The notes under the pieces are model-generated. The model was not told the origin of the DNA. It ran no database searches and was given only the letters and a program-made list of their open reading frames with translations. From the NCBI GenBank assembly GCA_000226015.1, contig JH155348.1:134209-198208 (forward strand): DNA of 64,000 bases, read 5' to 3'. Both the position numbers and the translations under genes were made by a program. Positions 45,913 through 56,900 of this stretch are shown here, piece after piece; within the stretch, counting starts at the first letter, position 1, and each line of letters starts with the position of its first letter. Source of the stretch: Mnemiopsis leidyi (Eukaryota; Ctenophora; Tentaculata; Lobata; Bolinopsidae).

Positions 45913-48900
45913 ATGTTGGTTTGTTTTGCTGTTCTAGCTCTGTTAGCCTCCTGTAGGTAAGCATTGCAGTGAAGTTTTTCTACGGATATCTGAGCACCCA
46001 AATGATAAACTGGGTTGTTAGAACTTAATTTTTAGAGTACATTTACAGCAATCCACACATCTACAATTACAAATGTTTTTCCTTCTCCTTCAGAAACTTC
46101 CGGGGTCGATTACAAAATTCACTATCCTTATAGCATATAGGTAAGGTTACTGCACATGTTCATAAACAGCTTTCGCAACACTCAGTAATTGTAACAACAT
46201 TACACTTACAGTGGCAATCGTCAAGCTGCAGCTGATGCAATTCAGAAGTCTATATTTGGGTCGAGGGAAGCTCTTGAGGGACCGGTAGAGATGATGGCGT
46301 ATGGTCATAGAGAGCATGCTCACAGGTATGTCGAGATTAACCAGATCTTTAGTAGGTCCAACACTATTAATATTAGTTAACTTATAGTTTAGTAAACTTA
46401 TAGTTTAGTAAACTTATATTCCTGAAAAACAAATTTGTTCTGAGCTACAACATGACAACCATTAAGACCGACTGAAAATGCGAAAACGATCATATCTATA
46501 AGTCATGAAGCAGCATTTTTTAGCTTTTCGTTTATAAAAAGTCTTCGTATCCACTTCCAGGGAAGAAGTTGCACAACTTCAAAGAACTGAAACTCGCACC
46601 TCTTACTCGTTTGAAGAGTTAGGTCACATGAGCGTGAAGAGTGCGCCTCGACACCAAGGACCGTTTTACAGGCCCCAGATTTACGAGAATGTTCCAGTTG
46701 TTGAGGAGTGTCAAGGTCAGTATTCATGTTAGGTGATGGGACAGACAAAGGGTTATTCAGACTTTTCGTTTCGGTTTACAACTTTTGATCAGCTTCTAAC
46801 AGTTACTAGACTTGTAATTGTACAAGCTGAAAATGGGACAAAAAGCTTCGATAATCCATGAAGGTGCTTAAGCTAAAATCGTTAAACTCTACCATTTCGA
46901 TGCGTGAAACTAACAAACTTACATTCAGCGGTGAAGTGTCATCTAAACCTCGTTATAATCATGGACTCTTCTGGCAGTGTCGGCTATCAAGATTACCAGT
47001 TGGAACTTTCATTCGTTAGAACTCTCTTGGAAATTGTGAGTTCGAAAATATCTTAAGATTACCAATAAGGTAAAAACTGAGCACAATGAACTTATTTAAC
47101 AACATTTATCTGCTTTTCTTAGCTCGCTTTAAGAGCAGATATTTCATAATACTGAAAATACAAATCAGAAAAATGTACCCAAAATAACTGCACGTCCACT
47201 ATATATAGATGGCGGTGAAGGCTTACGATGCTGGAGTGAAAGTGTGTGTGGGTTTAGTGTCCTACTCAACACAAGTCCATGTAGAAGTAGACCCCTGCTG
47301 TCACAACTCCATCTGTAAGATAATAGACCAGTTTAACGACCGGAGGTTCCAGTACCGTGCTGGGTCTACTAACACTAACGGAGCTTTGAAGGTAAACATC
47401 TGGGTGACCAGTGACTTAAGCTTATCAACATACGTTACATCGTAAAACTAAATCGACCTTATCATTTTAAGCAATTATTTTATTTTATTACGCAATGGAT
47501 GATTTGTTTTCAGGCTGCCCGACAAATGCTTCAAGCTGCAGCAAGTTACAAGAAAGTAGCTCTACTCATTACAGACGGAAAGTCGAATGTAGGAGGAAGT
47601 CCCATTTCTTTTGCTACTCAAATGAGGTGACTTTTTTTAAAACTAATTTTAAGTTCTAATTTGTTTCTAAATACGTATTATATCTAAATGCGTATAGAAA
47701 TATTAGTTTCACGATTCATCATTAAATTTAAAGGGAAGAAGATGGTATCGACATCGTGGCACTTGGTGTGACAAATAGTGTTAACACAGCTGAATTGAAG
47801 GGAATTTCTGGAATGGAATTTGTCACAAAGATCGACGTGTTTGACGAGTTCCATGAGCTTGCCACGATCCTCCTCGAAGCAAGTAAGGTTGAAATGTCCA
47901 TTGGAACTTCATCTTATGTAAAAACTAGCTGCATATATTTTTGAATCGTATAAATCTGGTACAAGTTGAAGTAGACAGGGACTGACTGAATCGACCGATC
48001 TTCTATTAGCGATGTTTCATAAAACGCAACCTTTAATTTACAGACTACATCGGCTCCACGCACGAACTAGAGACTTCTTTCGAGGAAATGTGCGATGCTG
48101 ACAATTCAGTGTGTAAGTGTCTTTCCAGTTCCCAGCAATAGTAATCCCATTGCTTGTTATCGCGATGATACACGACTCAAAGCTAATCCCAAAATAGATT
48201 TAGAGTTTTTTAGAGTTATGATTAAATTTTTTTATGATTGAATTCTAAGAGGCATTTTTTTGGTCAACACATAGTACCATGCAATAGTTTTTTGAAATAT
48301 TTATGTGTAATGCAACTGAAAAAGTCTAAAATAAGTCAAAATTCTATATCTAAAAACTCAATATCACCCCAAAATTCCCAAAATTGATATAGCAGTTTTT
48401 TAGAGGTTTTTTAGAGTTATAATTAAACTTTCCCAATTCGATCAAAAAACCTTTTTTTAGAAACAGTCAAGCACTAAACAGTAAATAAGTCTCCTGTCCT
48501 ATACAGTTCGACAAGAATGTGAGAGAGTAGATGCAGCTCCTGATGAAGAAGAAGAGGAAGAAGAAAAGTGTTCTTGGGGAGCTTGGTCTAACTGTGTCCA
48601 GTACTTAATTTATTATCTATAAGCATTTTTAAAAAATTAACCATATTGTCAGCAAACAGACGTATGATGGGGATGAAACAAACTTATTTAGAACGTTTTT
48701 ACTAATCACGGCTATTACTAAAGTAATGCTTCATGCCTCTGAAAGCACACTCTCATGTTAAACCTACACAACATGGGTATTCAAAAATTTGTGTTAGTCA
48801 TTTAGTCCATTATGTGATATATCAATTTTGTGTCCACCATTTGTTTTTACGAAATTTCATTTCAACTACTGGACCACTAGTAATCCTAGATCTAATAATC

Positions 48901-50073
48901 CTAGATCTAAAATGATAGATCTATAATTAACAGAAAGAGAAACAATGTGTGTGTCCAGAAACGAACTTGTAAGTTGAATGGAAGTGTTGTAGAAACTGAA
49001 AAACTTGAATGCGACTGTCGTAAGTACTCTAAAATCACTATGGTTTTATTTTTTGTATGCTTTATAAGATTGGTTACAAAAATAGATTCCCGTACTTTGT
49101 GGTGACAATACCTTATAGTGACATGTACCAAATAGTGACATGTCAAAAAAATATTGCATTGACCCTGTCCTTCGGCCATTTAATTCTTCCTCTTACCTCC
49201 GTCCCCTCCTTTCTCTCTCTCCATCCTTACCCCACTTTAGTTTTCAATCCTCCATCCACACGCCTTCCTCCACGGCCACCCTCCTCCTTTTTCAATCCCC
49301 TTCGGCCTCCCGATGTTCATTCCTGTCTTCCTCGCTCACCATTCATCGTCCTCCCTCCACCCCTGTCCCTTTCCCCTCCTCCCTACCCTATATACTACAA
49401 CCCTTCTCCCTCTTCTACCCATTCACCGTTCTAGTTCTTCCTTCACTCTTTTCGCTCTTCCCTTCCCCTCCTCCGTTGTCCTCCACCTGCTTCCCTTCTT
49501 GAGGTACGACTCCCTAAAAGTCTACTGGAATCCTTCATGCAAGCTTAAACTTGTTTACAGGTTGATAAATGAATCAAAAATCAAAGTTTCGATAGCAAAA
49601 GTAAGACCTTAGGATTAACTTGAAAAGTAAATTGAAACAAAGTTGAGGTATCAATAAACTTGACTTGTCACTATATATTATTGTCACTATATAGTACGTC
49701 TATACTGTAGTACGTCTGTACTGTCACTATAATGTACTTGTCACTATATATTATGTCAACTGTCACTATAATGTACTTGTCACTATATATTATTGTAATT
49801 TGTCACTACGTTTATAGTACGTTTACCTAAATAGCCAATGCCATAATTATAGCATTAGCCATGCAAGAGCTCAATACTTTGATACGTATCTTTTGATCAT
49901 CGAATACTCGTATAGTAGTCAAAATGCATTTCACCGTTATCATTTCAGCCGGTGCGTCGTCGAATTTTATGGCAGCATTGCAATTGAAATCTAAAACGAG
50001 ACACAGAGGTAGACATGGTTTTAGGCCTGCAGCAATGAGACATGGAACGTCATCGCCAACAGCTCCTTTCTAA
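45913..50073 (+). CDS. Secreted von Willebrand A / thrombospondin type 1 protein
   Basis: Eleven exons join in phase to 412 aa: 45913-45956, 46212-46325, 46561-46715, 46929-47035, 47209-47391, 47514-47626, 47734-47882, 48044-48112, 48507-48600, 48934-49019 and 49949-50073. Residues 1-15 (MLVCFAVLALLASC) form a signal peptide. A novel N-terminal region follows (SFEELGHMSVKSAPRHQG). The vWA domain begins HLNLVIIMDSSGSVG, and its metal site is complete: DxSxS, a Thr in GSTNTNGAL and Asp in LLITDGKS. A Glu-rich linker leads to one TSP1 repeat (CSWGAWSNC...QKRTCKLNG...CDC). The C-terminus is short and His/Arg-rich. The overall plan resembles extracellular-matrix or adhesion proteins. An alternative small exon at about 46094-46140 does not keep phase and was left out. 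No orthologue was named. Confidence 0.85.
49175..49502 (+). repeat. Polypyrimidine tract of about 330 bp in the last intron of the vWA-TSP1 gene
   Basis: Almost entirely C and T on the plus strand, with irregular units (CCCTCCT, TTCCTC), unlike any surrounding sequence. The three overlapping Pro/Ser/Leu ORFs here are by-products of its composition. Confidence 0.85.
49663..49812 (+). repeat. Imperfect TGTCACTATA-rich repeat
   Basis: TTGTCACTATATATTA, TGTCACTATAATGTACT and related units occur seven or more times in 150 bp, partly palindromic with TATAGTGACA seen upstream at about 49117. Also intronic. Confidence 0.75.
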
Positions 50074-50650
50074 AATCTATATTAACCACGAGTTACGATA
50101 CGATGGTCAAGGACTTCAACTATCAGACTGTTTTCATCGTTCTAACTTTTTTCAATCCTAATGGAGCACTCTTTTCAAAAGTTTAAACTTCATTTTTAAC
50201 AGCCTTAATATCAACCTTAATATGAGCCTCAAGAGGTAAAATATTCTATAAGTTACTGTTAATGATTTAGGCTTGGATAATAGTATATTTGGCGATTTGA
50301 TTGCAGATATAATAAGTGATTATAGATGATTGATTATAGATGATTGATTATAGATGATTGATTATAGATGATTGATTATAGATGATTGCCTTCTGGGAAA
50401 TAGAAATCCAATTCATAGATGAAAATCATATAATAACTTAAAGTTTTCGTTTAAAATTAAATTCTCCTTATTGTTATTTTCGTTAAACAAATTCAAGTAT
50501 GACTATGATTTTCATTTTGATAAGTTCTTCAAAACATTGAATACTTCTTAAAGACATTAAATGGGTTTAAGACATTTAATAGGGTCCAATTCCGAAGCTT
50601 AGAAACTTCGATAATTCAACTGCTAATTTGCCTCTTGTTGCACCACCTTC
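50074..50650. other. Convergent 3' spacer, vWA-TSP1 gene and GPCR
   Basis: Holds both 3' UTRs and the 14-bp tandem repeat; no other gene was seen. Confidence 0.6.
50318..50388 (+). repeat. 14-bp tandem repeat, five copies
   Basis: GATTATAGATGATT is repeated five times without change, in the spacer between the convergent vWA-TSP1 and GPCR genes. Confidence 0.9.
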
Positions 50651-52373
50651 TCAAAGTCCCTCGCATTTTGAGTTCAATAGTGAATGTTTCCTCTCGCCGT
50701 CCTTACAACAGGACGACTCAAACACAACACACCTCCCTGGATCCTCAACCTGGGAGGTGTCCATATTACCGGGGGTAGGAGAGTTCTCAGTGCTGGGTGA
50801 GTTCGTCTTGATAGTGTTCGACTTTCTCGAGTACTTAGGGGTAGTAGAGTTGGCCGGCTTGGTGGTCCTCCTAGTGGTGATCCGGCTGGTGGACTTAGTC
50901 AACTTGCTCCAACACTTGTGGAAGAGTTTGGAAGTGCAGGTGTAGAAAAGTGGATCAGTGAGGCAGTTTATGTAGAAAATAAACTGGGATATCTGCAAGA
51001 TCTCAGCGTCTTTGACGTTCGTCATATTGAGAATCTCACCTGGTAACCATGACAACGTAAAGGTGATACATATCAGTACCGCTCGGATCAATATCTCATA
51101 ACTCTTTTTAGACTTGAATATGTTTCTTGTGCGGATAACGTGAGTAACCAGAGCGTAGACCACTATGTTGAAGATAAGTGGAGTTATCCTTGAGAGGACA
51201 ATATTAAGGTAGTAGAGGAAACTTTTGTGGTAGGAGCAGTCGAAGTAGCAACCCTGGCCTTTTGGATCAAATAAGTGAAATGATCGGCCGTTGAAATGTT
51301 GGTAAACCTTGGCCATACCAGTGTAAACCGCTCCAAAGATCCAAAAAGAGATCATCATAATTTTGAGATGAGTCGAGTGTGCTCTTTCGTTGTACCTGGA
51401 GAATTCTAGATAAATTTACAGCACGGTGTTTTTTGAACGAATCGAACATATGGCGTCAACATTTATTAGACAAATTAATGATTAAAAGAGAGACCATGGC
51501 CGACTAGAAATTTCAAAATTTGGGTTCTTATCTTGACGCGATAATTTTTAGAATTTATCGACATTCGCACCTGAGAGGCTTGACGGTGGCAATAAGCCGA
51601 TCATATGCAATAGGAACCACTGCTAGGAGGTTCCAAATAGTGATGGCGGTGCTGAGAAGTACCGAGATTTGGCACTGTACCTGGGTTGTTCCTCCAATAA
51701 TAACTGAAACACAGCAACATTTATTCAAGCCAGTGTCTTGATCAATTAGTTGATGTCATGTGAATGTGATTAATTTTTGCATTAATCAATGATACATAAC
51801 TTATGGCATGATCATTGATCATGCCATAAGTTATGTATAACTTCATGCAATTGCAATGATAGTGATATGCATCGTTATCACAATCAGGCAGGATTTGGTA
51901 TTAAAATTGAATAAAAAAGAACGAGATACAAGTATTATCTTTTAGTTCTATATGAGGATGATCGTCAAACTCAGTGTCATTGTTATTTTATAAACTCACC
52001 ATCTTGATCTACATTGCAAAACGAAATGACAAATGTACCTATATTTTTTGCCTCACTTACCAGGTCCCCGAACTGTAAAGCCGAAAACTGCCAATACGAG
52101 ATCAGAAAATGCTAGGTTTAGAAAAGCAAAATGGTAATTCTTCTTGTACTTTTTGGCGTATATGAAGGAAAAAATCAGTGTTGCGTTGACTAAGGCACAA
52201 AACGCAGTGAAGACAACAAGAGCTGCTCCAAAAGCATCGTCGTTGTATCTTGAAATCTGCTTCTCTTCTCCCATGTCTTGATATTCGCACATGAACGAAT
52301 GAGGAAATTGTACGCATGCACTAGAATTAAGAAATTGGAATCCTGATTTAAAGATTGAAGATGGCCTTATCAA
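50651..52373 (-). CDS. Class A (rhodopsin-like) G protein-coupled receptor, orphan
   Basis: Three exons, 52061-52373, 51571-51703 and 50651-51395, join in phase to 396 aa. The N-terminus has an NSS glycosylation site. TM1 and TM2 carry NATLIF and LNLAFSDLVLAVF (the LAxxDL motif). TM3 starts at a conserved Cys (TQVQCQISVLL) and ends AYDRLIATVKPLRYN, so the DRY motif is DRL. TM5 contains NIVVYALVTHVI. TM6 is LICITFTLSWLPGEILN (W-L-P). TM7 reads NCLTDPLFYTCTSKLFHKCW, with DPLFY in place of NPxxY and a Cys for palmitoylation in helix 8. A Thr/Ser/Pro-rich tail follows. The ligand cannot be told. The start Met at 52373 could be replaced by an internal Met at about 52275. Confidence 0.9.
51792..51838. 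repeat. Perfect inverted repeat, 23-bp arms, 1-nt loop, in GPCR intron 1
   Basis: The left arm 51792-51814 (starting ATACATAACTTATGG) is the exact reverse complement of 51816-51838, with a single T between. A near-perfect palindrome of 47 bp can extrude as a cruciform, and such sequences are usually short-lived. No element was identified around it. Confidence 0.9.
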
Positions 52374-53989
52374 TATGGAAACAATAACATTTGTGTTTGG
52401 TCAACGGAAGATAGCAGCCTAAATGCTTTATGGTTTAAAGGGGACTATCACTTTAATTATAAATCAAGTCCACACGTAAACTTAAAGTTTAAGACAAAAA
52501 GTAAGAGGAGACCTGAACAAATGGCAACAGCAAACCGCCGCAGCAACAACTTTTTGATATCTCATATCGCGGCGAGAAAGGATGCCGATAAAGATGATTA
52601 GATCTTTGTTGCGGCTGAAGGGTAAAGAAATAGGAGGCGGTGGGCCTGGGCAAATAAAAACGTTAGCCGGAGGGAATGGAGGCTTTTAATGGGAGATTAA
52701 GTACTTACACCATCCCCCAACTAACACCAACAGTGCATGAAGATTGAGCTTACTTACAACACGTGCACCGAGGAGACGTAATTCGTCTAGCCTAACAAGC
52801 CAGTAAAACAGGTGCTGGCTCTTCCAGCCGTGGGCCCTTATTCGTATTAACTTCATTCATGTGAATTATCTGACAATTTAACACGCCGTATCAACTTTCG
52901 TTCGGCAAGTTTATAAATTAAATTGCAACGCCAGCTTAGAGCCACAACTATAGTACAAATTGCAAAAGACCTTTACTGATCATGAGTATTGGACGACGAA
53001 GTCCAGGCTAATGACGCTCGTAGTCACAGGTGCTAAGTTCCGTTTCAGGTGCGGTATCGGCTCCCTGGCAATTGTGACGTCAGTCCCAGGTGACCGCGTG
53101 AGTTGTGTAGACCTCCTGACTATACTTCACGTTGTACTGTTGTTTATGTCCTGACTAGGCAGCTGAAGCTCGCATATGCATGAAGTATGACGAACTTGGA
53201 CAATGCACTTCGGGGTATTTTTGGGTACTACTACTACTAATATTTACTAGAGGTCCAGCGGGTCAGCACTTTCTGTAGTTAATAGAAGCGGTAATTCTTC
53301 ATAGACTGTTATGGTTATACTTATATGTTGACAACAGTACAATAGATGATCGACAGGGGTTAGAATGTCAAATTTGTGTCAAGTTGTGGAGAGATAAATG
53401 GGGCTTAAGCGGGTAAAGGAGACACTCCATTTTAGTCAGACAAAGTGGCACTCAGCAGTTTATCACGCAATGCTCGGAGATGTAATTTTGACTGTGCAGT
53501 CAAAGTTCCCTATTCAATCGTCATCTGTGTCCAGCGAAGAGGTTGAGTAAAATTATTATTTATGTAGAGGCTAAATATTGGAACGAAACTCGACAGCTTT
53601 GTCGATTTGATGGCGAAACAGTATTATTATTTATTACTGTTATTATTATTTATTATATTACCGAATTGGCGTATTGAGTTTTTCACAGTTAACAAGAAAA
53701 ATGTCAACTCATAATCAACTAAAATATAAGAAATTTCATACAGGATACAGAGTACAGACCAGCTGTGTCAAAATTCAATTTTCACCTAAAATTAAAGAAA
53801 TTTAATCAATGATAAATCCATTTGGCAAAGTCCAGCTAAAACATAAGCATCACGATACCAATATTCTTAATAATCATCGAGTTCATATTCAAACTAAAGT
53901 AGATTTCTGACAAATGTGTTCTGATGATTCATTCAGTAGTAACTTTCATGTTCATTCCGGCCCCCAGTTTATCATGTAAACTTCACCTC
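52374..53989. other. Gene-free spacer between the GPCR start and the ATP6V1F stop
   Basis: No exon was recognised. It contains the GPCR 5' region and the ATP6V1F 3' UTR, plus AT-rich trinucleotide runs (TTATTATTATT around 53.62-53.66 kb). Confidence 0.55.
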
Positions 53990-56900
53990 CTATCGCATCT
54001 CGTCAACGTTGAACATTCCCTGAAAAATCACATTATTTATTTTCAGAATAAATCATCATCCATCACCGTTAGATGGCCGCAATGTGTAGCCCTTCCTATA
54101 ACAAGGTTATATACCTCGTACTTTAAATAGTGACTAGTAGTTTCAACGTCAGTGGTTTGTACTGGAGCGAGACAAATCTGATTTAAGGTACAAAAGTCTA
54201 ACCTTGGCTCTTTTCAGGATGGAATCTTTAGCTGCATCGTAGGGGTGCTCCTTAGATGGTATTTCTAGGAGAGCTGGGATAGGAGCAGTATGTGCTTCAA
54301 TAATGTGCCTCACGTCATTTGCAATCTGTAGGGTTTGGTTAATGAGATTAATTGAAGTACTGTAATAACAGATAGGCGACGAAACTTGTAACTTTATTCC
54401 ACATAATTACGTCAGACATCAGAAGTACATCGGTAGTGATGATTTCGAATGAGGGCACGACAAAGTCCGACAAGCCTTTCATTTTGCTGATTACGGTTCA
54501 CCGCTCAGCAACATCTCACATATGAAATCGTTAGCATATAACGAGATCAACTAGCCAGAGGAAGGGGATTTAGTTTTATCAAAACGGTTATGCGGAACGA
54601 AAGAGTGGGGTTCCGGCCATAAATACGCAAGAAATTTTGGGCCAACAATCAAATTATTCACAAATTTTAGCCAAGAATGCCCGCGAATAGTGAAATTTCT
54701 TGGATATAATCTAGAGATCTAGCATAAATTAATCCATTTGTAGAGCAAACTGTAAAAACCATTCACAATTCGTTGACAGTAACGAAATTCGCAGATGGGC
54801 TTCATGAAAATTGTACTGCTCCTAGTTCTCAACCTTATAGTGCAATGCATGAGTACAGAGTACTATATTATATTCACTGTACAACAAGCTCAAGTGTTGA
54901 TGTGGATGAATTATTAAGAATTTGGCTCAAGAAAAGCCAGACTGGAAAGGAAAGCTTCACACTAGCTAAGCAAGGCCAATAATATTTGATTGTACGTGCT
55001 GCGCCGCGCCCGGATGTCATAATAACTTGTACTATTGAGAAGAAGAAAAAACGAGTGATACCCAGTAAATGCAGTAGATGGATCCAAAAAATGTAGCCAA
55101 TTTCTTAGATTCCCTACAATAAGTACTTTCAACATGAGCGGTACTTTAGTACTTTAACTTCAGTCCGACATGCAAAGAAGTTTTCAAGAAAGAAGTCCAA
55201 TATAAACCTTCTTTTCGATAAAGATGGCAGTATAAAATCCAGTCCTAAAGACATTGCAAACCTTCTACAAAACCAGTTTTCCTCCGTCTTTAGTGACCCC
55301 CGAAAGACTAACATCAAGGATGCGATGTTCACTCCTCCCACCATCAATCATCCTTTTACCGATGAAATGCTGGATTTCACAGAAGAAGACATTATGAAGG
55401 CAATTGAAGAAATTAAATCCAAATGACTGCTTCTGGTCCGGATGAAATCCCTAGTCATACTTTTGAAGAACTNNNNNNNNNNNNNNNNNNNNNNNNNNNN
55501 NNNNNNNNNNNNNNNNNNNNNNNNNNNNNNNNNNNNNNNNNNNNNNNNNNNNNNNNNNNNNNNNNNNNNNNNNNNNNNNNNNNNNNNNNNNNNNNNNNNN
55601 NNNNNNNNNNNNNNNNNNNNNNNNNNNNNNNNNNNNNNNNNNNNNNNNNNNNNNNNNNNNNNNNNNNNNNNNNNNNNNNNNNNNNNNNNNNNNNNNNNNN
55701 NNNNNNNNNNNNNNNNNNNNNNNNNNNNNNNNNNNNNNNNNNNNNNNNNNNNNNNNNNNNNNNNNNNNNNNNNNNNNNNNNNNNNNNNNNNNNNNNNNNN
55801 NNNNNNNNNNNNNNNNNNNNNNNNNNNNNNNNNNNNNNNNNNNNNNNNNNNNNNNNNNNNNNNNNNNNNNNNNNNNNNNNNNNNNNNNNNNNNNNNNNNN
55901 NNNNNNNNNNNNNNNNNNNNNNNNNNNNNNNNNNNNNNNNNNNNNNNNNNNNNNNNNNNNNNNNNNNNNNNNNNNNNNNNNNNNNNNNNNNNNNNNNNNN
56001 NNNNNNNNNNNNNNNNNNNNNNNNNNNNNNNNNNNNNNNNNNNNNNNNNNNNNNNNNNNNNNNNNNNNNNNNNNNNNNNNNNNNNNNNNNNNNNNNNNNN
56101 NNNNNNNNNNNNNNNNNNNNNNNNNNNNNNNNNNNNNNNNNNNNNNNNNNNNNNNNNNNNNNNNNNNNNNNNNNNNNNNNNNNNNNNNNNNNNNNNNNNN
56201 NNNNNNNNNNNNNNNNNNNNNNNNNNNNNNNNNNNNNNNNNNNNNNNNATTTTTGCCGGATTCTTGAATAACAGGAGTTTGAACTATACGATTTTGATTA
56301 ACTTTGCAGGTAGTAGACATTCACAAAACGAGGTGGAGGGGGGAGGAATTCTTATCCAAGAAAAGTGGGGGGAGGGAAGAGGGGATACCCAGTAAATGCA
56401 GTAGATGGATCCAAAAAATGTAGCCAATTTCTTAGATTGCCTACAATAAGTATTTTCAACATGAGCGGTACTTTAGTACTTTAACTTCAGTCCGATATTA
56501 TGTCCAAGACTAGATACCCAGTATGAACGGAATAAACGAAAATAAACAACAACCAAATAATCCGAAAACAACTGGGCCCGATGTGCCAAGTGTCTCTGCC
56601 AAGTTTCGAGGCCCTGGTACATTTAGAACCGCCAGTGGCTTGGCCCCAATCTTGTCACAATATGTTTCAGGCGTATCAAAAATTTTTGATCATTGATCAT
56701 AGGGTAAATTCCAGGTCATGGTCACTGGTCAGTGCCTTACCCCGCTTCTTCCCAAATTCATGACATAACAGAAACGTGCTCAAATGTAGCAGAAATACTT
56801 TTGAAAAGAAACAAAAGTTTGGGGTTTATCAATCACTGGTAAAATTGATGTTACATCGAGGGAGCGCTCCACAAAGAGTTAATTTCGGAGGTGTGTAGAT

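Larger units (their letters stand above)
55057..56497 (+). repeat. 114-bp direct repeats on both sides of the gap
   Basis: 55057-55170 and 56384-56497 share GATACCCAGTAAATGCAGTA, AATGTAGCCAATTTCTTAGA and GAGCGGTACTTTAGTACTTT with only three or four differences. They may be a true duplication, two insertions of one repeat, or a mis-assembly around the unknown bases. Confidence 0.8.

Noticed and set aside
46094-46140. Possible extra exon of the vWA-TSP1 gene
   Set aside because: Both borders look like splice sites but its length breaks the phase and gives a stop; joining the exons either side of it directly keeps the frame.
49057-49612. Three overlapping Pro/Ser/Leu-rich ORFs
   Set aside because: Produced by the polypyrimidine tract; no domain and no splice support.
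55423-56395. ORFs of about 280-317 aa
   Set aside because: They are made almost wholly of unknown bases in the assembly gap.
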